Part shown: positions 8,501-16,229 of the stretch, piece after piece | Layout: each line of letters opens with the position of its first letter | How positions within the stretch are numbered: the first letter of the stretch is position 1 | Source: Pseudomonadota bacterium | Lineage (GTDB): Bacteria; Pseudomonadota; Alphaproteobacteria; Acetobacterales; Acetobacteraceae | Length of the DNA: 18,465 nt | NCBI GenBank assembly: GCA_023424475.1 | Contig: JAFADX010000178.1 | Span: 1 to 18,465 of the forward strand | Direction: 5' to 3' | Program-made: the position numbers and the translations under genes | Notes under the pieces: generated by a model | What the model saw: only the letters and a program-made list of their open reading frames with translations | Database searches by the model: none | Told to the model about the DNA's origin: nothing

Positions 8501-11500
8501 CCGTCCCGAAGGAGAGCGTGACGCTCTGGCCGGAGATCGTGATGGTCGGCGCACCGGCGGCGAGCCCGCCCCCGACGGAGGTCACGCGCGCGGCCAGCGG
8601 CTGCAGCGCGGCCGGCAGCAGATCGGACAGGACGAGGTCCTCCGTCGTGCCCTGCGGCAGCGTGAAGGTCAGCTGGTAGGTCAGCGTCTCCCCCACTGCG
8701 AGGTCGGGCAGCGTGGTGTCGAACTGGTCGGTGCCCGTATCGGGGTTGGAGGTCGCGACGATCTCCTTCGCCAGGGACGGCGCGCCCGGCGTCTCGGTGC
8801 TGTCCGATCCGCCATCCGGCCTGCCGCCGTCGCCGCCGGCGCTGTCGAAGGTATCGGTCGCCGTGTTGGTCAGGGTGACGCCGCCCGGCACATTCGCCGC
8901 GACGCGGGCGGTGAAGGTGACCGTGAGCGCCTGGCCGAGCGCCAGCACCGGGACCTCGACCCGGATCGTCGCGTCGCCCGCGCCATTGCCGAGGACCACG
9001 GTGCCGGTGCTGGCCGTGACGCTGCCGGCAACGAGGTCGAGGTAGGGATCGCTCAGCAGGTCCTCGAGCACGATGTCGTAGGCGGCCGCCGTCGATCCCG
9101 CGGCATGGGAAAGGGTGACCGTGTAATCGATCGTCTCCCCGGCAGCGACGAAGCCCGGCGGCGCCGTCTTGTCGATCACGAGTGCGGGTTCGACGACTTC
9201 GGCGGTGGTGCTGGCCGCGTCCTGCTCCGTGCCGTTCGCGGCCTGCGGGTCATCCGGCGAGGCGATGACGACAGCACCGGCGTTGGTCAGCGTGACGCCG
9301 GCCGCATTGTCCGGCACATCGAGAACGCGGGCCAGGATCTCGACCGCGACGGTGCCGTCGGCCACATCGTTGTTGCCGGTGTTGACGACGGTCCCGAAGT
9401 CGAACGTGACGGCCTGGCCCGAAACCGAGATGGTCGGCGTGCCGGCCGTGACCCCCGCCCCCACGGCAAAGAGGCTGGCGGACAGGATCTCGAGACCGGC
9501 GGGCAGCGTATCCGTGATGACCAGGGTCTGGGTGCCCTCCGACAGGGTCGCGGTGAGGCGATAGGTCACCGTCTCTCCGACCGCGAGGTCGGTCAGGGCC
9601 GGATCGAACTGGTCGGTCGTGCTCTCGGGAAGCGAGGTCGCGACGATCTGCTTGTCGAGGGCGACCGGCATGAGGACCATGACCTGCGCATCGTCCTGCC
9701 CTGCATGGGCTTCGGTCGTCGTCCCGCCGCCCGGGGCGGAGGCGCCCGTGAAGGTGGCCGTGTTCGCCAGCACCTGCCCGGGCTGCACCGTGTCGGCCAG
9801 CCGCGCGCTGTAGGTCACGACGATACTGGATTCATCGATGCCGACGGTCGCGGGATCATCCTGGGGCAGGAGGGCCGCACCGTCGAGCGTGACGCGGATG
9901 GTCGTGCCGGCGAGTTCCGCGACCGTGCCGCGCGTCGCGCTCGCGCTGCCGGCCACGAGCACGTAGCCGGCGGGCAGGATATCCTCGGCCGACAGATCGT
10001 AGAGCGGGGCGGTCGCGGCGCCGCCTTGCGCGATCACCACGGTGAAGGTCACGAGATCGCCCGCATCGCCCGAGGCGACGGAGGCCGTCTTGGTGATGTC
10101 GACGGAAGGCTTCACCACCTCGACCGGGGCGGCGTCCGAAAGGCTGCCCTGATCGCTCGTGAAGGTCGCGTTGTTCGTCAGGACGTCGCCGGCCGCGCTC
10201 ACGCCGGGGGCGACGCGCGCGGTCACGCGCAGCACGATGACGTCGCCGCCGTCGAGGATGTTGTCGCCGGCATCGACCACCGCATTGCCGAAGTCGAAGG
10301 TCACGACCCCGCCGGCCACGACGGGCGCGTCCCCCACGCCGATGGCGGTATTGCTGATGCCGCTGCCGATCGCCACCACGCTGCCCTCGACGAAGTCGAG
10401 CCCTTCCGGCAGCGTGTCCTGCACCAGCACCTGCTGGGTGCCCTCGCCGAGCGTGACCCGTATCTCGTAGGTCACGGTCTCGCCGACCGCGAGGTCCGGC
10501 AGGGCGGGGTCGAAGAAGCCGGCCGCCGTCTCGGGCAGGGAGGTATCGACGACCGACTTGTCGATCGCCACCGGGAAGACGACGGTGACGGTCGCATCGT
10601 CGCTGGATTGGTCGGGCCGCGCCTCGGGGAAGCCGATGGGCGCGCTCTGCCAGGTGAGGGCCGCCGTGTTGATCAGGACATCGCCGTTGCGGACCTCCCC
10701 CGTGAGCCGCGCCTGATAGGTGATGGTGAGGACGCCGTCCTGGCCGATGGCGAGCTGCGAGAGCTGGTCGAGGCCGACCTCCACCCGCGTGTCGCCCGCC
10801 GTGTTGCCCATGCGGATGACAGGGCTGCCGATCGAGTTCGTCAGCGTTGCGGTCACGCTGCCCGCAATGAGCTGCAGCCCCGGTGCCAGCACGTCGGAGA
10901 GGACGAGATTGTAGCCATCGGAGGCCGAGGCGAGCTGATCGTGCGTGATCGTGACGGTGTAGGTCACGACGTCGCCGGCATCCCCGGTCGCGATGTCCGT
11001 GGATTTGTCGACCAGAAGTTCGGGCGCCACGATCTCGACCGTCGCGGTGCCGGTAAGGATGCCGGTGGATCCGTCCGCCCTGGCGTACTCGACCTGCCCG
11101 GTATTGGTGAGTTGATCGCCCGCCTGGTTGGCCTCCCTATTCGGCACCCGGGCGACGACCTCGACGAGGATGACGTCGGCCTGCGAGCGGACATTGTCCG
11201 CGACATTCGTGACCAGGCCGAAATCCCATACCATCGTGTCAGGGATGTCGTCCCCGTCGCGGTCGGAAATCGCGCCCTGATCTCCCGGTGAGGGGCCGCC
11301 CTGGCCCGAGGGAGGCGTCAGGACGAGGTTCTCGCCGATCGACACGACGCGGCTGCCGATCCATTCCATGACGCCGCCGCCCGGCGCGTCGACCGGCAGC
11401 AGATCGGTCAGCACGAGGTTCGTCGTCACCTCGGGCATGACGACGGCGACCAGGTAGGTGACCGTCTCGCCGATCGCGACATCCTGGAGCACCGGGGAGA

Positions 11501-14500
11501 ACTGGGCGAGCTGCGTCGATGCGATGTCGGTGCTCGAGATCGTCTTGGTCACGAAGGGTCTGTTGATCGTGAACACTTCGTTGTCGGTGACCGGCCCGTA
11601 GTCGCGCTGATACGCATCCCCCGGATCGTCGGGATGGCTGTCGAAGGTCGCCGAGGCGACATTGGCCAGCACCTGGTCCGGCCGGACCGAATTGGCGACG
11701 ACCACCTGGTAGCCGATGCTGACGAGCCCGCTCTCGAATGTCATCAGCGGCACCGTCACGGTGATCGAGCGCGTCCCCGGATCGTAGGCCAGCGCGCCGC
11801 CGGGCGGCGGCGTGCCCAGGAAGGCCAGAGTGAGGGGGTCGATGTCCATGCCGTCCGGAATGGTATCGACCATCACCACGTCGTAGGCCGGGCCGTCCTG
11901 GAAGCCCGGCACGCGCATGGTGACCGTGTAGGCGACCCTGTCGCCGCCATCGCCCGTCGTGGCGCTCGCCGTCTTCTCCACGCTCAGGGTCGGTTCGACG
12001 GTATCCACCTGGGCCGTGTCGGTAACGGAGCTGATGACGCCGCCCGCATCGAAGGTGACGACAGTCGTGTTGACCGGGGCATTGCCGGCGCGGTTCGCGG
12101 GATCGTTGACGACGCGCGCCGTGACCGCGAACTCGATCTCGTCATTCTCGTCGAAGACGCCGTCCGGCGTATTGATGAGCGTGCCGACCGGCAGCACGAT
12201 GGAGTCGATGATGCTGTCGCTGTCGCGGTCCTCGAGGGACGCGGTGCCGGGGTCGAAGCCCTGGATGTTGCTACCGACGCGCACGACCTCGGCATCGAGA
12301 AGCTGGAACACGCCTTCGGTGCCGGCTGCGTCGGTCGAGATCGGCAGGTAGTCGGCGAAGGTGACGATCTGGCTGATCGCCTCCGGCAGGACGACGACGA
12401 TGCGGTAGGTCACCTCCTCGCCGATCGCGAGGTCGGGCCGCGCCGAGTCGAAGCGGTCGCTGCCCGTCTCTGGCAGGCTAGTGTCGACCTCCGACACCGT
12501 CTTGGCCACGCCAGGGCCCGGCACCTGCACGGACTCCGTCGCGGACAGCGTGTAGGGGCGTTGGACGTCCGGCTGATTCGTTCCGGGGTAGCTGTCCGCG
12601 TTCCCGGTCACGGTGTTGGGGAGGGTGGTGCCGGTGATGACGGTCGGCGACACGAGTGCCTGGTAGGTGAGGACGATGGTCTCGCCGGGCATGATGACCG
12701 GCGCGGTCACGGTGATGACGCCGCCGGCCTCGCTGATGGTCGCGCCGCCCGCGGGGCCGGTCAGCAGCGTCGCGCTGCCGGCGACGAGGGTCAGGAAGCC
12801 GGGCAGCAACGGATCCGACAGTACCGCATCGAAGACCGGGCCGGCCGTGTTCGAGGACAGCGGCGCCAGTGTCACCGTGTAGGTGACGATGTCGTTGCCC
12901 TCCACGAACTCGACATCGGCGACCTTGGTCAGGCCGAAGGCCGGGCCCACCATCTCCGCCGTCGCGGTGTCGGTGATGGTTACGTCCTGCCCACTGGCCG
13001 TGAAGCGCAGCACGCCGGTGTTGACGAGGTCGGTGCCGGGCGCGTTGCCGAGGACATCCGCGGCGATCGCGGTGACGCGCACGACGATCTGGTCGCCGGC
13101 GTTCACCACGTTGTCGGGGGTATTGATGATGTCGCCCTGGAAGGTGAAGAAGACGGTGTTACCCACCACCGTGATGTCCGGCGCTCCGAGCGGGCCGGTG
13201 ACGAGTCCCGTGCCGTCCGCGCCGAAGATGTTCGCGCCGATCGAGACAAGGCTCGCGCTGACATAGTCGAGGCGCCCCGGCGAGACCGGCAGCCGGTCCT
13301 CGACGACGAAGCCCTGGATGCGACCTTCATGGAGGGTCACCGTCAGGTCGAAGGTGATCGTCTCCCCAACGTTCAGGTCGGGGAAGGCAGGGTTGTCCGC
13401 CGAACTGCCCGTCTCGCCGAGGGAGGTGGAGACGATGGTCTTCTCGATCGACGGGTCGACGATCGTCACCGCAGCGGTATCGGTCGTCTGCTCCGTGGTG
13501 GTCGGGACCCGGTCGACCCCGCCTTCGACCGCGGCATAGTGGTCGATCTCGGCGAGGTTCGACTGCACCGACCGCGCCTCGACGAGGTCCGAGAGGATGA
13601 GATCGTAGGTGATGACGGCAATGTTGGCCCCGCCGGTCGGCGAATAGGGCGCAAGGGCGCCCTTGCCGGTGCCTGCCGGGTCGACGAGTTCCAGCCTTCC
13701 GCCGCCCTTGCCGTCCAGGACCACGATGTAGTCCAGCGGATTGCCGGCGCCGTCGGTGACCTGGAGGTTCAGCGCAGGCGCGGGAATGATGTAGCCGCTC
13801 GGATGAGCGTCCACCAGCTGGATGTCGAAGGCGCCGTTGATGCCGCTGCCGCGGTTCTCGATGATGACGGCGAAGGTCACCCGATCGCCGGCGTCCAGGT
13901 CACGCAGGTTGCTGTCCACCGGCATGGCGGCGAGATTCGTGCTGTCGATCGTGCCGGTGAAGCGGACGCCGGAGGAACCGGGCGCGGAGAAGGCGACGGG
14001 ACCGACGACGCCCGGATTGAAGGCACCGTCCGGATTGTCGGTCGCGACGATGCCCTTGGTGATGCGGAGCTCGGGCTCGGTCAGCGTGAGCTGCCGGATA
14101 TCCACCCCCTCGGCCAGCACCTCGCCGCCGCTCGTCAGTTCGGTCGCCCGGACCTGGTTGGTCATGATCAGGCCGTCGCCGAAGGGGGCGTCCTCCACCC
14201 TGACGGTGAAGAGGATATCGGCCGTCGTCGCGGTGGGCGTGCCCGGATGCAGGTCCTGGAACTGGATGGTGAAGCTGTTCGCCGCGGCGTTGACCGACAG
14301 CACGGGCATCTGCGACAGCAGGGCGACGAAGGCCCCCGCGTCGGGACCCCATTTCACGAGGTTCTCACCCGGCGCATCCGCGCTGACCGTGCCGTCGATG
14401 GTCAGCGCAAGGCCCGTGGCATCGAAGATCGGCAGTGGCAGGTAATCGGTCAGGACCAGGTCGTCGGCGAGCGACTGCGGCAGGTCGTAGGTCAGCCGGA

Positions 14501-16229
14501 AGGTCACGAGGTCGCCGGCGCCGATCTCGACATCCGCGCCCGGCGCCACGAAGACGCCATTGATCGCGTAGATCTCCTTCGAGACCACGCCGGTGGCTAT
14601 CGTCCCGCTGCTGGAGGTGGTGTCGTCCGGCGTATTGCCGGTCGGCACGCCGCCATCGACCACCTCGCCCCCGATCGATGCGCCGTTCGACAGGGAATCG
14701 CCCTGGCCGACGGGGCTGCCGTCCGCGAGGAAGCTCGTCTCGACCGTGACGTCGTAGACGATCCTCAGCGTCGTGGCGGATCCGGCGAGTTCGCCCCCGG
14801 TCAGCAGGCCATCGGCACCATTGGCGAGAAGCTGGTCCGAGACGAGGAAACGGAAGGTCGTCGCACCCGTCACCGGATCGCGGACGACCACGATGTTCGG
14901 CGCCGTGAAGGCACCGGATCCAAGCGGCGACCCGTTCTCCGACACGACGAGCGTCGCGCTGCCGTCGACATAGGCCTGTCCGTCCGACAGGCGGTCGTCC
15001 ACCACCAGGTCCTGGAACTCGAAATAGTCGGAGATCTGGACGTCGATCGTATAGCGCAGGGTATCGCCGGGCCCGAGGCCGGAGGCATTGGCGTCGACCA
15101 GGATCGCCTGCGTCTTCTGGGTCGCGATGCTGCGCGCGACGACGGTCGCCTCGGGGCCGGGTTCATCGACCGTGACCGTCTCGGTCGGGTCGCGCGTATC
15201 GATCGGCGTCCAGTCGGCCTGGCCGCTGACATTGTTCTCGAGCGTTCGGGATTCGCCCGTCTGCGGATCGAGCACCGGCGCCGCGGGATCGCCGGGCGCC
15301 AGAAACTCGCCGACGTAGAAGCTGATCGTCAGCGTGGCGTCCACGCCGTCCACGCCGGTCACGCTCCCGTCGAGCAAGGCCGTGACGGTATGCGTCGCCG
15401 GATCGTAGGCGGCCGTGCCGGGCAGACCGGAAAGCGTCGGCGTGCCGACCACGACGATGCCGTCCGGCAGAGTGTCGGTCAGGCTGGCATTCGTCAGCGT
15501 CTGGCCCGTCGCGACGTCGAGGCTGATCGTGAAGCTGCGCGGGAAGTTCGGCCCCGTCGTCGTCTCGCCCTCGGGTCCGTTGTAGACCTTCTCCAGGTGC
15601 ATGACCTCGGGCGTGATGGTCGTGGACGCCGTGGGACCGACCACCGGTGCATCGGTCGTCGGATTGTCCGAGGCGTCGCGCCCGAACGCGAAGCCGCCCA
15701 CCGCGGAGACGGGCAGGGGGGCTCCCACATCGGCAAGGTTCGAAACCTGCACCGTCACCTGGATGTCGGCCGCAGGCTGATCCGGCACGAAGGACCCGAA
15801 CGGCAGGCGCAGGACCACAAGCTGGTCGCCCGCCGCGGCGCCGTAGTCGGCCGCGTTGACCACCCTCAGATTGCCCGAGGCGTCCCTCGCGAAGGGATGG
15901 ACCGCCTGCCCGTTCTCGTCGAACTCGATGACCGTCGCATCGACCGCGTGGCCGAGATAGGTCGCCGACACGAAGGTGACGCCGTCGTTCTCGTTCGGCG
16001 GCGTGCTGCCGACGCCGGCGCCGTCGGCCCCGTTCTGGGGCAGCACGAGGTCCACATACGGCGCGTATCCGACGTCCCCGCCGGACGTGCCGTCGGGCTG
16101 GTTGTCGAAGGATACCGTGAGTTGTGCCTGTTCGCCGATCAGGACGGCGGTATCGCCGCTGATCGCAACGACAGGTTGAGCAGCGAGAAGCAGCCTCTCT
16201 TCCAGCCAGGCGAAGGGGATATCCCGCAT
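5505..16229 (-). CDS. Giant LEPR-XLL-like DUF11/isopeptide-repeat surface protein
   Basis: About 3574 residues, acidic, Val/Thr/Asp/Gly-rich and nearly free of Cys and Lys except at conserved positions, as in bacterial surface adhesins. Parts: residues 1-17 (MRDIPFAWLEERLLLAA) contain a variant of the LEPR-XLL motif and no ordinary Sec signal peptide; 18-205 a beta-rich domain unlike the repeats; 206-950 about four divergent DUF11-like modules; 951-3370 eight two-module repeats; about 3390-3440 a short Ig-like domain (LALAGTAQPGAAVVLGLLD); 3440-3574 an Ala/Gly-rich tail. Modules share an early Lys (e.g. LDKQIVATS), a central TD or ED, and a late Asn (NTA), the pattern expected for intramolecular isopeptide bonds. 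No RTX nonapeptides and no sorting anchor are visible. Start: ATG 16229 gives the motif at residues 9-17; GTG 16241 has a better-spaced GGGGG and would add four residues. The open frame extends to 16481 through lower-GC leader DNA with no coding character. Function inferred: adhesion or biofilm matrix. Confidence 0.9.
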   Translation of the reverse strand: MRDIPFAWLEERLLLAAQPVVAISGDTAVLIGEQAQLTVSFDNQPDGTSGGDVGYAPYVDLVLPQNGADGAGVGSTPPNENDGVTFVSATYLGHAVDATVIEFDENGQAVHPFARDASGNLRVVNAADYGAAAGDQLVVLRLPFGSFVPDQPAADIQVTVQVSNLADVGAPLPVSAVGGFAFGRDASDNPTTDAPVVGPTASTTITPEVMHLEKVYNGPEGETTTGPNFPRSFTISLDVATGQTLTNASLTDTLPDGIVVVGTPTLSGLPGTAAYDPATHTVTALLDGSVTGVDGVDATLTISFYVGEFLAPGDPAAPVLDPQTGESRTLENNVSGQADWTPIDTRDPTETVTVDEPGPEATVVARSIATQKTQAILVDANASGLGPGDTLRYTIDVQISDYFEFQDLVVDDRLSDGQAYVDGSATLVVSENGSPLGSGAFTAPNIVVVRDPVTGATTFRFLVSDQLLANGADGLLTGGELAGSATTLRIVYDVTVETSFLADGSPVGQGDSLSNGASIGGEVVDGGVPTGNTPDDTTSSSGTIATGVVSKEIYAINGVFVAPGADVEIGAGDLVTFRLTYDLPQSLADDLVLTDYLPLPIFDATGLALTIDGTVSADAPGENLVKWGPDAGAFVALLSQMPVLSVNAAANSFTIQFQDLHPGTPTATTADILFTVRVEDAPFGDGLIMTNQVRATELTSGGEVLAEGVDIRQLTLTEPELRITKGIVATDNPDGAFNPGVVGPVAFSAPGSSGVRFTGTIDSTNLAAMPVDSNLRDLDAGDRVTFAVIIENRGSGINGAFDIQLVDAHPSGYIIPAPALNLQVTDGAGNPLDYIVVLDGKGGGRLELVDPAGTGKGALAPYSPTGGANIAVITYDLILSDLVEARSVQSNLAEIDHYAAVEGGVDRVPTTTEQTTDTAAVTIVDPSIEKTIVSTSLGETGSSADNPAFPDLNVGETITFDLTVTLHEGRIQGFVVEDRLPVSPGRLDYVSASLVSIGANIFGADGTGLVTGPLGAPDITVVGNTVFFTFQGDIINTPDNVVNAGDQIVVRVTAIAADVLGNAPGTDLVNTGVLRFTASGQDVTITDTATAEMVGPAFGLTKVADVEFVEGNDIVTYTVTLAPLSSNTAGPVFDAVLSDPLLPGFLTLVAGSATLLTGPAGGATISEAGGVITVTAPVIMPGETIVLTYQALVSPTVITGTTLPNTVTGNADSYPGTNQPDVQRPYTLSATESVQVPGPGVAKTVSEVDTSLPETGSDRFDSARPDLAIGEEVTYRIVVVLPEAISQIVTFADYLPISTDAAGTEGVFQLLDAEVVRVGSNIQGFDPGTASLEDRDSDSIIDSIVLPVGTLINTPDGVFDENDEIEFAVTARVVNDPANRAGNAPVNTTVVTFDAGGVISSVTDTAQVDTVEPTLSVEKTASATTGDGGDRVAYTVTMRVPGFQDGPAYDVVMVDTIPDGMDIDPLTLAFLGTPPPGGALAYDPGTRSITVTVPLMTFESGLVSIGYQVVVANSVRPDQVLANVASATFDSHPDDPGDAYQRDYGPVTDNEVFTINRPFVTKTISSTDIASTQLAQFSPVLQDVAIGETVTYLVAVVMPEVTTNLVLTDLLPVDAPGGGVMEWIGSRVVSIGENLVLTPPSGQGGPSPGDQGAISDRDGDDIPDTMVWDFGLVTNVADNVRSQADVILVEVVARVPNREANQAGDQLTNTGQVEYARADGSTGILTGTATVEIVAPELLVDKSTDIATGDAGDVVTYTVTITHDQLASASDGYNLVLSDVLAPGLQLIAGSVTATLTNSIGSPVIRMGNTAGDTRVEVGLDQLSQLAIGQDGVLTITYQARLTGEVRNGDVLINTAALTWQSAPIGFPEARPDQSSDDATVTVVFPVAIDKSVVDTSLPETAAGFFDPALPDLAVGETVTYEIRVTLGEGTQQVLVQDTLPEGLDFVEGSVVAIGSGISNTAIGVGDAPVVAGGVVTFDFGNAVVDAGDNILDGGDVIVLRVTARVAPGVSAAGDVLTNNATFTSDQGSLSDAAPVEVVKPSVDITKTASVASGDAGDLVTFTVVIAQGGAATAPLYDLSAEDILPAGYVLVAGSASATRGTVAELAGTTIRVTLDGAALLPQDDPATVGIDESSIVVTYSARLADTVQPGQVLANTATFTGASAPGGGTTTEAHAGQDDAQVMVLMPVALDKQIVATSLPESTTDQFDPALTDLAVGETVTYRLTATLSEGTQTLVITDTLPAGLEILSASLFAVGAGVTAGTPTISVSGQAVTFDFGTVVNTGNNDVADGTVAVEILARVLDVPDNAAGVTLTNAGAVVIASPDDPQAANGTEQDAASTTAEVVEPALVIDKTAPPGFVAAGETIDYTVTLSHAAGSTAAAYDIVLEDLLSDPYLDLVAGSVTASTGTVVLGNGAGDATIRVEVPVLALGQALTVTFTARVAANVPGGVTLTNTATDTFDSAGGDGGRPDGGSDSTETPGAPSLAKEIVATSNPDTGTDQFDTTLPDLAVGETLTYQLTFTLPQGTTEDLVLSDLLPAALQPLAARVTSVGGGLAAGAPTITISGQSVTLSFGTVVNGSDAAVGPEDAIVIEIDALVLDAAGVSAGDRIVNDASATFTIGGRDGTLAVNAPAELVEPVLDIVKEVSPPGGDAGDVFTYTVTIAHGANSTAPAYDVVVTDALDPRLIPVDVTTTFGTASIVGNAIRLDVPRLLATDAPITLTYHVRFADSVEPGQAIDNTAALGWDSNPGPGGRPGEDQDSATVTVVFDPDRDIGLIKEIVATSLPETGSDRFDPALPDLAVGEVVTYRLVATLYEGTQHVVITDTVPLGLLPLDGEAFVVSTGAGISAGTGGILTPTAVISGQTITFDFGTLVNEGDNATDLRDRIVIDIAARVLDVPINVNGREVVNNAVLTASSPSAPDVPGGTITRDAEAAAEIVVPRFVLDKAVDHTAGDAGDVFTYTLTLSPATGTDAPAYNILIEDALSPFLVAVPGSVTTSAGTATLAGNTIRIEIPVMLPDAAPIVITYRAAFSDAVEPGQVVPNLAMLDYSSAPDLGRNLSDDAEASVRGAFAIALDKQIVATSLPETGSGYFDPSLPDLAAGETATYHLTATISEGTQRLVITDTTPDGLVPEQVRVVSVGAGITAAAPTITIEGGRVTVDFGTVVNTGDNAGADQVVIEVVARANATPAAGAVLANDADATVSAPTDPGAPGGTLLAADTAAAEAVAAVLVLDKQATPALVGLGETVTYTLTLSHTAGSTAPAYDVVLFDPLSEASLELISGTVVASTGTVVFGNGSGDTGVRVTVPMLMPGQVLTVTFQVRAAGVPIPDGVAVNTSIFDSTSAPGEIPAGFTRPLSGADSAEIQIASGQPPRGGSLLAEYEEVFRRIGRNTLDVPLALAGTAQPGAAVVLGLLDASGAPVSIVGVTADVGGNWVAPQIRTGAPGRNGVEAAEGMDRLAGRQGSPAFGHSGPQAEAAGAGLSPYTVLAGEVPAAFDTRPGMDGVHSTFAGVVQPGGAFVTAASTPGLAAVAPISQQVERDMAGLTAPTSLAWNRFALDFAAATAAPSIAGR
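6120..13460 (-). repeat. Eight tandem two-module (A-B) protein repeats
   Basis: Within the giant gene, an A module (K-x-I-x-ATSLPETGS-x(2)-FDP-x-LPDLAVGETVTY, then VITDTLP, SVGAG, FGTVVNTGDN, LTNxA) alternates with a B module (LxxxKxxxxxxGDAGDVVTYTV, AYDVVxxDxL, a SGTV-like turn, ITYxARxxDxVxPGQVLxNTA). The codon pair for the DL of PDLAVGE starts at 6927, 7827, 8700, 9585, 10491, 11478, 12429 and 13374, giving spacings of 900, 873, 885, 906, 987, 951 and 945 bp. The four left-hand copies (C-terminal in the protein) are the most alike; divergence grows towards the N-terminus. Both modules look like DUF11-type seven-stranded beta sandwiches. Confidence 0.9.
13461..15620 (-). repeat. Divergent DUF11-like modules, N-terminal part of the giant protein
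   Basis: About four modules that keep the repeat core but not its detail. Their Lys strands begin with MHLEKVYNGPEG (near 15600), RSIATQKTQAIL (near 15110), ATGVVSKEIYAING (near 14590) and PELRITKGIVATDNPDGAF (near 14070). Each then has a TD, DD or VDA strand and a late N-x-A. Spacing is irregular (about 490-530 bp), the length of one module each rather than an A-B pair, so this part seems older or differently evolved than the regular array downstream. Confidence 0.7.

Noticed and set aside
3966..11291. A plus-strand open frame of more than 2400 codons antisense to the tolC-like and giant genes
   Set aside because: It is rich in Arg, Gly, Asp and His with repeats that mirror the codon structure of the minus-strand repeat protein. 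It arises because GC-rich, repetitive codons rarely give stops in that antisense frame. The minus-strand product has coherent domains; this one has none.
6960..12480. LPETG, the canonical sortase sorting motif, in several A modules (near 6975, 7865 and 12470)
   Set aside because: It is internal, repeated, degenerate in sister modules (LPEST, NPDTG, LPETA, LGETG) and not followed by a membrane segment and basic tail. In this Gram-negative setting it is a structural loop.
6120..13460. Regular repeats considered as a CRISPR or satellite array
   Set aside because: Repeat units are 870-990 bp, diverged and in frame with a coding sequence; they encode protein domains.
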